Shown: positions 51,084-57,902 of the stretch, one piece after another
Position numbering within the stretch: the stretch's first letter is position 1
How the letters are laid out: every line of letters starts with the position of its first letter
Source: Parvularculaceae bacterium
GTDB taxonomy: Bacteria > Pseudomonadota > Alphaproteobacteria > Caulobacterales > Parvularculaceae
Direction of reading: 5' to 3'
DNA: 64,000 bases
NCBI GenBank assembly: GCA_028284065.1
Contig: JANQSJ010000004.1
Coordinates: 350,650-414,649 of the forward strand
The notes under the pieces: generated by a model
What the model was told of the DNA's origin: nothing
Databases searched by the model: none
What the model saw: the letters and a program-made list of their open reading frames with translations, nothing else
Translations under genes and position numbers: made by a program

Positions 51084-51131
51084 TGGTGCTGCCGGAGAGA
51101 ATTGAACTCTCGACCTCTCCCTTACCAAGGG
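51084..51131 (-). other. Prophage attachment site: 3' part of tRNA-Thr(GGU)
   Basis: On the minus strand this is the last 48 nt of a tRNA-Thr. It has the anticodon loop TTGGTAA (anticodon GGU) with stem strand GGGAG, the T arm GAGAGTTCAATTCTC, acceptor strand CGGCAGC and ACCA. The 5' half is missing: bases to the right (51132 onward) do not form a D arm or pair with the anticodon stem beyond three pairs. A tRNA 3' fragment 13 bp from an integrase stop codon is the classic product of site-specific integration. The intact tRNA-Thr should then lie at the element's right end, outside this window. Confidence 0.88.
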
Positions 51132-51144
51132 CGATGACCGCCCA

Positions 51145-52233
51145 CTAACGCATTGAAACAACACTGCCTTTCTGATCGCTCGTCGTTTCTGACCAATTCT
51201 TGACCCGGTCCGTCTCGCTGAACAGCCGCGCATCCCATCCGTAGGCGGTCAATTCGCCGGCCAATGTGCGCGGCGCAAGGTGGACATAGCGCTCGACCAT
51301 GGGAAGTGACTTCCAGCCGCCGGCGGCTTTCAGATCCAGCGGGTCCATGGTGCACGCGTAGCGCCAGGTCGCCCAAGTGTGGCGAAGGATGTGCGCGCCG
51401 AAGGGATCGACGCCGGCGTCCTTGGCGATTGTGTTGAGGAGCGTGCGGAGGGCGCCGCCGCCGTCGGGCTGCAAGACGAAGTCGCCGCCGCCGCCATTCA
51501 CGAGGACGCGGCCTCGATCGCCATTTACCTCCTGAGCGGCCCTCAGCGCAGCTACGGTGCGCGGGAAGAGATCAACCCTTCTCGGGGCGTCAGTCTTGGT
51601 CTTCAACGTCCACGCCTCGCCCTGATCGCCCACGAGGCGCACGTCGGCCCATTCCAAGCCAACGCCCTCCTGTTCCCGAAATCCGGCGCCTACGAACAGT
51701 TCGAGCGCCGTGCGGCCGTGCGGCGGCGCGGCCCGGATGCAGGCCTCCACCTCAGCGGGCCATAGCCAGCGAATGACGGGCTGGCGGTCATGTCCGCGCG
51801 GCCGGCGCCACTTGCGGGGCGGGGCGGCGTCTTTTGCGACGGCGAGATTGTAAAGCGCGATGAAGGGCGTGTGGACCTGCCGGTTCCAGGTTGCCGCGGC
51901 GGCGTTGGGGTAGAGAGCCCGCGCGGCGTCATCGAGATCAGCCTGTCCGATGTCAGCGAGCCGCCGATCGCCGAAGTGGTCCACCAGCGCGCGGAGGAAC
52001 CGCTCATCCCCGCCATCGTCGAGATACCAGATCACCGCCTCGGCGAATGAGGCGGTCGCGTTCAGGCCGTGGATTCGACGATCTTCAAGCTCGGCTTCCC
52101 ATTTGATGCGGAGGCTTTCCGCCCGACTTTTGACAGTCGTTTTTGTGCTTCGGCTAAAGCGCCTTCCGCCAACTGTGCCCCTGATGGTCCAGTATGGGCC
52201 GAAGGTCCCCGGCGGGTGGGGTTTGAGCGGCAT
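51145..52233 (-). CDS. int: Tyrosine-type phage integrase
   Basis: 362 residues. The N-terminus is a typical integrase AP2-like arm-binding module (GPYWTIRGTVGGRRFSRST). A SAM-like core-binding domain spans about 70-160. The catalytic domain follows, with Arg in LFVGAGFREQEGVGLEW, HILRHTWATWR (His and second Arg), the Trp in AGGWKSLPM and the nucleophile Tyr in MVERYVHLA. It should recombine attP with the tRNA-Thr attB. The stop lies 13 bp from the tRNA fragment. The first 172 bp overlap the upstream HTH gene in another frame, an unusually long overlap. Confidence 0.95.
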   Translation of the reverse strand: MPLKPHPPGTFGPYWTIRGTVGGRRFSRSTKTTVKSRAESLRIKWEAELEDRRIHGLNATASFAEAVIWYLDDGGDERFLRALVDHFGDRRLADIGQADLDDAARALYPNAAAATWNRQVHTPFIALYNLAVAKDAAPPRKWRRPRGHDRQPVIRWLWPAEVEACIRAAPPHGRTALELFVGAGFREQEGVGLEWADVRLVGDQGEAWTLKTKTDAPRRVDLFPRTVAALRAAQEVNGDRGRVLVNGGGGDFVLQPDGGGALRTLLNTIAKDAGVDPFGAHILRHTWATWRYACTMDPLDLKAAGGWKSLPMVERYVHLAPRTLAGELTAYGWDARLFSETDRVKNWSETTSDQKGSVVSMR

Positions 52234-52442
52234 GGTTTGAAATACTCCATGCGGATACGGGCGAGGTGGGCGGCAGTGAAGACCTTGCGGCCGCCAGGGG
52301 TCAACTCAAAGAGATCCACGCGCCTCGCCCGCTCTTCGGCGTTAAGCCAGCTCGACAGCGCTTGGCGCGAGACGCTCAGCATCTCCGCGGCGTCCTTCAC
52401 AGAGCGCGCGACGTGCGGCGTCAATGCGGCGGCCTTGGTCAT
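52062..52442 (-). CDS. HTH protein, excisionase candidate, overlapping int
   Basis: 126 residues. Residues 12-70 have a MerR/excisionase-like winged helix: SVKDAAEMLSVSRQALSSWL, then ELTPGGRKVFTAAHLARIRM. The C-terminal half (about 70-126) is basic and predicted disordered, and it is encoded by DNA that in another frame encodes the integrase N-terminus. The start overlaps the upstream stop by 4 bp (ATGA). Size, HTH type and position immediately before int support an Xis/recombination directionality role, which is inference. Confidence 0.65.
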   Translation of the reverse strand: MTKAAALTPHVARSVKDAAEMLSVSRQALSSWLNAEERARRVDLFELTPGGRKVFTAAHLARIRMEYFKPCRSNPTRRGPSAHTGPSGAQLAEGALAEAQKRLSKVGRKASASNGKPSLKIVESTA

Positions 52443-52894
52443 TGGGCCGCGACTTCTTCGGGGGCCGGCAACTGCAGGTGCTCACGCAGCACCTCAACGC
52501 CGGCGCGCCCGTCATGGCCGATCATGTGGGGGAGGAAGGCGTGGTCGAACGTCATGATACCCGTTTCGACCGCCGTCACTTGTCCCTTCACCCAATCGCG
52601 TAAGATCGAGTTGACGGCGATCATTCCTTGGCGAAGCGCCTTTTGCTCATGATCGTGCCGCGTGTTTTTCCGGCGAGGCGTCCAAGGGTTTTTCTTTAGC
52701 CAGGCCGACGCCCAGCCCTTAGCGCTCGCCTTCATTTGAATGGGCCGATCACGCCATTGGAAGGCGAGGACAACAGCAGAGTTGTCGAAATCATCCATGA
52801 AGCCCACAGACGAGCAGCCGAAGTGCCGAAGGATGCGGGTAATCTCATCGCGGGCGCCCGCGCCGCTAGTCGCTGATGCGTAGGGAACATCCAT
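52439..52894 (-). CDS. Hypothetical phage protein
   Basis: 151 residues from ATG 52894, which shares a base with the preceding stop (TGATG). The N-terminal half has an alternating strand pattern (CSSVGFMDDFDNSAVVLAFQW) followed by the basic RPIQMKASAKGWASAWLKK. The C-terminal half is helical with GMIAVNSILRDWVKGQ and FLPHMIGHDGRAGVEVL. Similar small proteins occur in early regions of alphaproteobacterial phages, but I know no function. Confidence 0.65.
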   Translation of the reverse strand: MDVPYASATSGAGARDEITRILRHFGCSSVGFMDDFDNSAVVLAFQWRDRPIQMKASAKGWASAWLKKNPWTPRRKNTRHDHEQKALRQGMIAVNSILRDWVKGQVTAVETGIMTFDHAFLPHMIGHDGRAGVEVLREHLQLPAPEEVAAQ

Positions 52895-53697
52895 CACCCA
52901 CCCCCTTCGCCCGCAGGGCTCCACTGTATTGGCCCGCTGGCCGACTCCACCGCTTCATAGCTGCCGAAAAAGCATGGGTCGGAAAGCCCGTACGGGTTTA
53001 TTTCTATGAGCTTTGTCCGGCCGTCGTTAACGGCTACGTCGAATACGAGGTCCTTTGTCGGCAGGTCAGGTCGGATGTGATCGGAAAAGAACGTGTCGAT
53101 CACGCCGCGCAAATGGCGACCATCATCGCGCGGGGGCGCTCGCTTAGGGCCAAGGTAATCGTAATGGCTCACTGCAATGAGGTCGCCACCCTTTACAAAA
53201 GCGCGAAATTCATCGCCGTACCTGATGTCGTGGTCATATTCACGAAGACAAGCGTAGCACTTGACGTCCGGCAGGCGCGAAAAGTGCATTATGTCAGTTA
53301 AGCAGCGTTCGGAGGATGCCACCATTTGCACAGCTTGCCGCCCGCCTACGGCAAGGGGTAAGTCGTCAAATGGCCAAGGCGCGTCTTTCGGCGATCTGCT
53401 GTTCAGTCGAAGAAACCAAACCGTCCAGCCAATCTCGCGCTCTAGAGTTGCTGCAAGCGCAATTGCATATGGATTAGAACCCAAACGAGTATCGTCGCCC
53501 CAGAACGATCGTGACGCCACTGCATCCACCTCAACTAATTTGGTTGGGGTCGATATTTGCTGATAGTGGTCGGGCCATCGATCGTAAAGCGTGTGGCCAG
53601 CCTGCTCAAACCAGGCGCGCGCCCTTTCGACCATTTCTTCTTCGGACGGAAGTTCTGGAACGAGAATTTCAAATTTGGCCATATCGTCGTCCATCAC
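52894..53697 (-). CDS. D123-like ATP-grasp protein in prophage
   Basis: 267 residues. The C-terminal part carries an ATP-grasp-like core as in the D123 family: MHFSRLPDVKCYACLREYD, YGDEFRAFVKGGDLIAVSHYDY, FFSDHIRPDLPTKDLVFDVA and TKLIEINPYGLSDPCFFGS. The acidic metal-ligand positions (FDVA; EINPY) are conserved in pattern. Eukaryotic Cdc123 is an ATP-grasp assembly factor for eIF2; bacterial and phage relatives are largely uncharacterised. The gene lies in the leftward early operon and overlaps neighbours on both sides by 1-4 bp. Function in the phage is unknown. Confidence 0.7.
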   Translation of the reverse strand: MMDDDMAKFEILVPELPSEEEMVERARAWFEQAGHTLYDRWPDHYQQISTPTKLVEVDAVASRSFWGDDTRLGSNPYAIALAATLEREIGWTVWFLRLNSRSPKDAPWPFDDLPLAVGGRQAVQMVASSERCLTDIMHFSRLPDVKCYACLREYDHDIRYGDEFRAFVKGGDLIAVSHYDYLGPKRAPPRDDGRHLRGVIDTFFSDHIRPDLPTKDLVFDVAVNDGRTKLIEINPYGLSDPCFFGSYEAVESASGPIQWSPAGEGGG

Positions 53698-53891
53698 TCA
53701 CCTCTCGCTTCAGCGGCAAGCGCTTGGTCAATTAGGATTTGGAGCATCTCATCACGAGGCGCCACAAACGAGCCACCCGCTTTCCTTCGAACAAACGGCT
53801 TCATCGCCTCAGCAACTTCCTTCAGTGAGCGACCCTTTGAGTCGCGGATGGCGCCGGTCGGATCGTATCGCCTATCGCCGATGGTCATCAC
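53694..53891 (-). CDS. Small hypothetical phage protein
   Basis: 65 residues, beginning MTIGDRRYDPTGAIRDSKGR, then a helical FVAPRDEMLQILIDQALAAEA. The 4-bp overlaps with both neighbouring genes (53697 and 53888) support it as a real member of the operon. No domain recognised. Confidence 0.55.
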   Translation of the reverse strand: MMTIGDRRYDPTGAIRDSKGRSLKEVAEAMKPFVRRKAGGSFVAPRDEMLQILIDQALAAEARGE

Positions 53892-54316
53892 TCACCTCGC
53901 GCCTTGGCCAGGGCGGCTTGGGCGCGCTCGTAACGATCAATAGTGTCGCGGGCGATCTCGCGACTGTCGGCATCGCTTTCGCCACCAGACACGCAATCCA
54001 AATAACGCTCCGCCGCGCTAGCGGAGGCTTCTAGCTCCTCAATCTCGCCCTCAAGCGCAGCACACAAAGCGTCGATCTTACCTTGCGCTACGTCTTGCGC
54101 ATATGCCTCGCCAGCCTCACACCCCAAAAGCGCATCCATAGTGACGCGATGCGGAAACGCAGCCTCAAGCGCGGCGCGCATGGCGTTTTGCAGCTCATCG
54201 CCGCGCCAGTTGAAGCGATCAGCGTATGGTAACGTCGCGTCGACAAGAGCGCGCCCATCTGTAGTCGCCATAAACGCCGCGCATGCCGCATTGAGCTGTT
54301 CGCTAGTGATGGTCAT
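53888..54316 (-). CDS. Hypothetical phage protein
   Basis: 142 residues. It starts MTITSEQLNAACAAFMATTD, a form common to small phage early proteins, and continues with helices (DELQNAMRAALEAAF; IDALCAALEGEIEELEASASAAERYL), probably partly coiled coil. The stop overlaps the next start by 4 bp. The frame remains open upstream through 54317-54508 with coding-like composition (see separate entry), so a longer product from GTG 54391 is possible. Confidence 0.6.
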   Translation of the reverse strand: MTITSEQLNAACAAFMATTDGRALVDATLPYADRFNWRGDELQNAMRAALEAAFPHRVTMDALLGCEAGEAYAQDVAQGKIDALCAALEGEIEELEASASAAERYLDCVSGGESDADSREIARDTIDRYERAQAALAKARGE

Positions 54317-54523
54317 CTCATCTCCTGATCGCTGGCTTTGAAGGGCGGGCAGGGCGCTACTCCTGCTAGGCGAGGGCCGCTACTTGCAAATTCCACCCAA
54401 TATTCCCGAAACGGACTTAGCCTGGCATATCCGTCTTCTTCGTCTTGGGGCTGGCTTTCGTCGTTCGCCGCTAACCCTGTTCGCTGCGTGTCTGCTTTCC
54501 ACGCCGCCGCCCATCAAGGCCTG
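54317..54523 (-). other. Open frame without clear start, upstream extension of the 53888-54316 gene
   Basis: The 207 bp between two operon genes contain a frame continuous with the gene downstream. It runs from just after a TGA near 54510 and has coding-like content (DGYARLSPFREYWVEF). It has no ATG; the only usual alternative start is GTG at 54391. It may be the start of a longer protein, a remnant of a separate gene, or a gene using a rare start. Confidence 0.4.
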
Positions 54524-55051
54524 CTAGTCGTCGGGCCTTGAGTAAGACCACCCGTAGCCGTAGCCGTTGCCGTCGCCGTCGCCGTAGCCGTCGCCGTCGC
54601 CGTCGCCGTAGCCGTCGCCGTTGCCGGAGCCGTTGCCGTAGCCGGAGCCGTAGCCGGAGCCGTTGCCGTAGCCGTAGCCGTCGCCGTTGCCGGAGCCGTA
54701 GCCGGAGCCGGAGCCGGAGCCGTAGCCGTAGCCGGAGCCGTAGCCGTAGCCGGAGCCGTAGCCGTAGCCGTCGCCGGAGCCGTAGCCGTTGCCGTCGCCG
54801 TCGCCGTCGCCGTAGCCGTAGCCGTAGCCGTCGCCGGAGCCGTAGCCGTAGCCGGAGCCGGAGCCGTAGCCGTCTAGCTCGGCCGCGCTGCGAACGTAGG
54901 CTCGCTCGTCGTCGTTCACGAGCCGCAACGCAAGCGACACAGGAACCGCCGCGGCTAGTTTGTCAGCAAGCCGATGAACAGCAGCGCCGACTCCGCTGGC
55001 GCACGCCCCAGAGCGAACTACGTCGTCCGCCGTGATTACGCGTTCCGCCAT
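54524..55051 (-). CDS. Prophage protein with long Gly-X dipeptide repeat tail
   Basis: About 175 residues from ATG 55051 (a TTG at 55060 is also in frame). The N-terminal 55 or so residues look globular: ITADDVVRSGACASGVGAAV and VSLALRLVNDDERAYVRSA, a form seen in small phage proteins. The rest is about 50 Gly-X pairs in which X is only Tyr, Ser, Asp or Asn, ending WSYSRPDD. The tail is encoded by hexanucleotides GGC-TAC, GGC-TCC, GGC-GAC and GGC-AAC. Such a tail should be disordered and sticky; its purpose is unknown. It overlaps the upstream gene by 16 bp. Confidence 0.7.
   Translation of the reverse strand: MAERVITADDVVRSGACASGVGAAVHRLADKLAAAVPVSLALRLVNDDERAYVRSAAELDGYGSGSGYGYGSGDGYGYGYGDGDGDGNGYGSGDGYGYGSGYGYGSGYGYGSGSGSGYGSGNGDGYGYGNGSGYGSGYGNGSGNGDGYGDGDGDGYGDGDGNGYGYGWSYSRPDD
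54546..54873. repeat. Hexanucleotide tandem repeat (GGC-NNC units) inside phage gene
   Basis: About 330 bp of imperfect 6-bp units, on the plus strand CCGTAG, CCGGAG, CCGTCG and CCGTTG in irregular order. It is coding on the minus strand. Unit number should change readily by slippage, always in frame, altering the length of the Gly-X tail. Confidence 0.9.
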
Positions 55052-55311
55052 TTCACCCAAGCCTCTTCGGTAATGTCGAAAATAGCCGTTACGTCGTGAA
55101 GCATCGGAATGTCAGCCGGCGCGCTGATCCTACTCTTGTCCGTCGGCCCGGTTTTGGCGAGCTGCATCACGCCCTTATCGGTTCCCCAGTAGATCGCCAT
55201 GCGCGCCTCATGCAGCGGCATAGATGTCGCTTGCAGGTCTTGGCCCTCGTCGATGAGGCCAGCAAACACGCCGCGGTGCTTAGTCGTTATCAAGACAGGT
55301 CGTTGAGTCAT
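55036..55311 (-). CDS. Small phage protein, DUF6948-like
   Basis: 91 residues. RPVLITTKHRGVFAGLIDEG, then ARMAIYWGTDKGVMQLAKTGPT, SRISAPADIPMLHDVTAI and a final EEAWVKW. This is the pattern of DUF6948 proteins found in many phage early regions, of unknown function. Its end overlaps the Gly-X repeat gene start by 16 bp. Confidence 0.7.
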   Translation of the reverse strand: MTQRPVLITTKHRGVFAGLIDEGQDLQATSMPLHEARMAIYWGTDKGVMQLAKTGPTDKSRISAPADIPMLHDVTAIFDITEEAWVKWRNA

Positions 55312-55323
55312 TAGTGTTCCTTT

Positions 55324-55716
55324 CTAATTGCCTCTCTGGAAGACGGGCCGCCAACCCTCCGACTTGGGAGGAAACGGAACCGACGGGCTAGCGACCCGCC
55401 CGCCAGAGGGGTTTACCCAAAACGCCGCGGCGTGCCAGTGCGGCGCATCTCTTTCAAAGCGCGGCTCGGCGCTTAAAAGGCGCGCCTCTGGGTAGCGCTC
55501 ACGCCAGTCAAACGCGCCGGTTATGTCGACCCCGGCGGCGCCAACGGCCGCAAAAGCGTGGCCTTCGACTTCGCAATAGCGCGCGCTCATCAATGGCTCG
55601 ACGGCCCTTGCTATACGGACGAATTGGTAACAGCCGCCGCGAGTGAAAATCCGCTCCATGTCGGGATGCGTTTCTCTCAGGATGTTTGCGACCTCAACAG
55701 CGGCGCCCATGCTCAT
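55324..55716 (-). CDS. Hypothetical phage protein
   Basis: 130 residues. MGAAVEVANILRETHPDMER, CYQFVRIARAVEPLMSARYC and EVEGHAFAAVGAAGVDITG, then a C-terminal part with Trp and Pro residues (DAPHWHAAAFWVNP). No family identified. It overlaps the HNH-like nuclease gene upstream by 4 bp, as part of the early operon. Confidence 0.6.
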   Translation of the reverse strand: MSMGAAVEVANILRETHPDMERIFTRGGCYQFVRIARAVEPLMSARYCEVEGHAFAAVGAAGVDITGAFDWRERYPEARLLSAEPRFERDAPHWHAAAFWVNPSGGRVASPSVPFPPKSEGWRPVFQRGN

Positions 55717-56108
55717 GCGAACCTCCGAAACGGCGTCGCCCGGAAGTGGGCCGCGGCGGCATGGTGTCCGCGCATGACGCGCTCCACGAGTTCGGGATCA
55801 CCGTCGTATTCCAGGTAGATCACGCGCAGGTCTGAGGCGATCGAGAACGGATCAAGGCCGAACTTGTCCCAGAACGTCGCCTCGCCAACGGCGTGAACGC
55901 TCGACGCGAAGTCCGGCCGATGAAACTCCGGGCGCAGCGGGACGACAAGATCATCGTCCGCCTTGCGGCCCATGCGGCGACGGCCAAGCGTCAGGTGGTG
56001 GGCGTCGCACTCAAACCCTTGCGACACCGTGCAGGGCAGCGTCTTGATCCAAGCAAGATAGGCGCGGTCCTCAAGCCGCGCGACGGGCTTCAGGCGAGCG
56101 GCGGTCAT
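55713..56108 (-). CDS. HNH-like nuclease (DUF968/Ref-type)
   Basis: 131 residues from ATG 56108; the longer frame upstream overlaps another gene and is not needed. YLAWIKTLPCTVSQGFECDA, then HHLTLGRRRMGRKADDDLVV, LRPEFHRPDFASSVHAVGEATFW (in part) and KFGLDP. A Cys pair, His-His, then His-x-H-like spacing matches small phage His-Me-finger nucleases of the DUF968 or Ref kind that act in recombination. It is near RecT and an exonuclease in the same operon, which fits. Confidence 0.75.
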   Translation of the reverse strand: MTAARLKPVARLEDRAYLAWIKTLPCTVSQGFECDAHHLTLGRRRMGRKADDDLVVPLRPEFHRPDFASSVHAVGEATFWDKFGLDPFSIASDLRVIYLEYDGDPELVERVMRGHHAAAAHFRATPFRRFA

Positions 56109-56389
56109 CCCCAAGTCTCCCGCGGGCCGCCGGACTTTGCGTCGAGGAGGGCGAACGCCACAGCGAGCCGCGATATCTCGTCCTTCAAGCTCTCTCGCAT
56201 CAAATGATGAAAGTTGGCGTCGCCCGGAATGTCGCGTCGGCGGCCCTCGGCGTAGTCGAGCGCCACGCGAAGGCGTTCGGCGTGACACCGCCGGTCAACT
56301 GCCGAGGGCGTTGTAGCCGGGTTTGCATCCAGCGCCTCTCCAGTGACGGGATGGATGCGCGCCGTAGCGTTAGGCGAAAACTTTATCAT
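56105..56389 (-). CDS. Hypothetical phage protein
   Basis: 94 residues beginning MIKFSPNATARIHPVTGEAL, followed by helices (RCHAERLRVALDYAEGRRRD; ESLKDEISRLAVAFALLD). No known family. The stop overlaps the nuclease gene start by 4 bp, and the start is 12 bp after the gene upstream, so it belongs to the early operon. Confidence 0.6.
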   Translation of the reverse strand: MIKFSPNATARIHPVTGEALDANPATTPSAVDRRCHAERLRVALDYAEGRRRDIPGDANFHHLMRESLKDEISRLAVAFALLDAKSGGPRETWG

Positions 56390-56401
56390 CTTGCCCCGCT
56401 C

Positions 56402-56857
56402 CTATACACCCGCGTCGTCGTCGGGGACGACGACAGTTAGATGCGGCGCCCGCCAAGCCCGCTCGCCCGAAACCAACAGCATACTGAGAATATACTCACC
56501 GGCGTCCAGCGGCGTAAGCATTCCGTGGCCGTCGTATTCGGCTAACGGCATGCCGCTACATCTATGAAAGACCGTCGGATGGCGTTCAATGCCCCACAAG
56601 GACACAGCCCCGCTTGCCTCCCTCTCATAGACCGAAAACGCGACTTTTCCGACGATCGTTTGTGGCGGAAAGGGATGTTGTCCATTAAACGGCAGGGTCA
56701 GAAACCATGGAGACAACAGTTCTTTGCCGTCACGTTCAATTGAGATGATCCGCATGGTGGCGTCTGGCAGAACGTCGTCCGCCGCCACCTCAAATCCGAT
56801 CGACGTGGCGCCGTTGGACTTGTGAAACTCGAAATAATTGAACCTTGGGTCCGCCAT
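56402..56857 (-). CDS. Hypothetical phage protein, beta-rich
   Basis: 151 residues from ATG 56857, with GGAGAGCGGAG before it. Beta-strand patterned sequence: RFNYFEFHKSNGATSIGFEV, TMRIISIERDGKELLSPWFL and GEYILSMLLVSGE; the last residues are acidic. No family recognised. It lies directly downstream of recT (10 bp). Confidence 0.6.
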   Translation of the reverse strand: MADPRFNYFEFHKSNGATSIGFEVAADDVLPDATMRIISIERDGKELLSPWFLTLPFNGQHPFPPQTIVGKVAFSVYEREASGAVSLWGIERHPTVFHRCSGMPLAEYDGHGMLTPLDAGEYILSMLLVSGERAWRAPHLTVVVPDDDAGV

Positions 56858-56867
56858 CTCCGCTCTC

Positions 56868-57902
56868 CTATTGCGCTTTCTTTTCAAACTGAAGCCGCAT
56901 CTGATTGTAGTATCCGCGTCCCTCCTTCAGCAGCGCCTCGCGCCGCTCCTCGTCGGCGATCTCTCCGCTGACGACCATCTCCCATCCGTCCCAAGCCGCC
57001 TGAACATCGTCGAGCGAGCCCGCTTCGCTAAGCGAGGCCTGCAATTCACGAATGGGATTCCAGCCCTCATCCGTGTCCGGCGCGTTTTCGGCCTCAACGA
57101 CCTCAGCCGTAACCGCCTCCACCGCCGCGCCTTCCGCCCCTCGCTCCTTTGGCGCCGTCAGCGCCGCGGCGAGCTTGTCCGCTGGCGAAGGGGCCGGCGC
57201 GGCCTCGACGCTCAAGTCATAGGTTTCGTTGTCGGCCGTGAGCGCGCGGTCAATGTCGTCTGTTGAGAGTGGGCAGATTTTGGCAAGCCGGCGAAGAACC
57301 GTTTTCTTCGCCATTTCCTCAAAATCCGTATGCCACGGGGTGTTCTTCTTGCCCTTGCTTTCGGCATACCGATAGCCGGAAGAGCGGTTGCGGATTTTCT
57401 CAATCTCCCCGCGCGACATGACCGCGCGATACGTGCCGCCGCCTTTCGTCTTCAGAATGGCATAAGCGGCGACGACGACGCCTCGCTCGCCAAGCTCAGG
57501 GACGTGTTCAATGTTGGCGTCGTCGCCAAGCCGATAGCTAAACGTGTCGTTGTTGCACACGACGTCGACCAGAAGCTCCACCACCTCGCCCGAGTTGCGC
57601 ATGAGCTTCAAAAGTCCGCCAAACATCGGGATAAACTGGACCTGACCCTTGAACCGGACCAGAGCTGCGTCTTGCCCGTTCGGCATCAATCCGCACTCGG
57701 CCGACTTCATCACGGCTTGAAACAGCGATGCGCGGTCGCACCGAAGCAGCTCGGGGTCAGACAGAACCGCCGTCTGCGTCGCCCGCTGAAAGCGCTCCGC
57801 CGGGACGTGATCCGGAAGCGCCATTTTCAACTCGCCGCCCATTCCCGCAAGCTGCTGTCGGAACTCGCGTTTCTTCTCCGCAGGCACTAGAGCGCCCATC
57901 AC
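56868..57902 (-). CDS. recT: RecT-family single-strand annealing protein
   Basis: 344 residues. RecT motifs: FQRATQTAVLSDPELLRCDR, LFQAVMKSAECGLMPNG, VQFIPMFGGLLKLMRNSG, and TPWHTDFEEMAKKTVLRRLAK near residue 200. A C-terminal acidic, Ala/Glu-rich tail of about 130 residues follows, longer than usual. RecT binds single-stranded DNA and anneals it with a complementary strand, cooperating with a 5'-3' exonuclease. That exonuclease gene is directly upstream with a 4-bp overlap. Phage recombination during replication is the expected role. Confidence 0.93.
   Translation of the reverse strand: MMGALVPAEKKREFRQQLAGMGGELKMALPDHVPAERFQRATQTAVLSDPELLRCDRASLFQAVMKSAECGLMPNGQDAALVRFKGQVQFIPMFGGLLKLMRNSGEVVELLVDVVCNNDTFSYRLGDDANIEHVPELGERGVVVAAYAILKTKGGGTYRAVMSRGEIEKIRNRSSGYRYAESKGKKNTPWHTDFEEMAKKTVLRRLAKICPLSTDDIDRALTADNETYDLSVEAAPAPSPADKLAAALTAPKERGAEGAAVEAVTAEVVEAENAPDTDEGWNPIRELQASLSEAGSLDDVQAAWDGWEMVVSGEIADEERREALLKEGRGYYNQMRLQFEKKAQ

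Noticed and set aside
51084..51160. Complete tRNA-Thr gene at the phage junction
   Set aside because: Only the 3' part from the anticodon loop onward is present; the bases to the right cannot form the D arm or the 5' acceptor strand.
54546..54873. CRISPR array
   Set aside because: Units are 6 bp and coding, with no spacers; no cas genes are nearby. No CRISPR array is visible anywhere in the window.
54538..55035. Arg/Ser-repeat frame on the plus strand
   Set aside because: It is the reverse complement of the Gly-X repeat gene, whose N-terminus and operon context make the minus strand the coding one.
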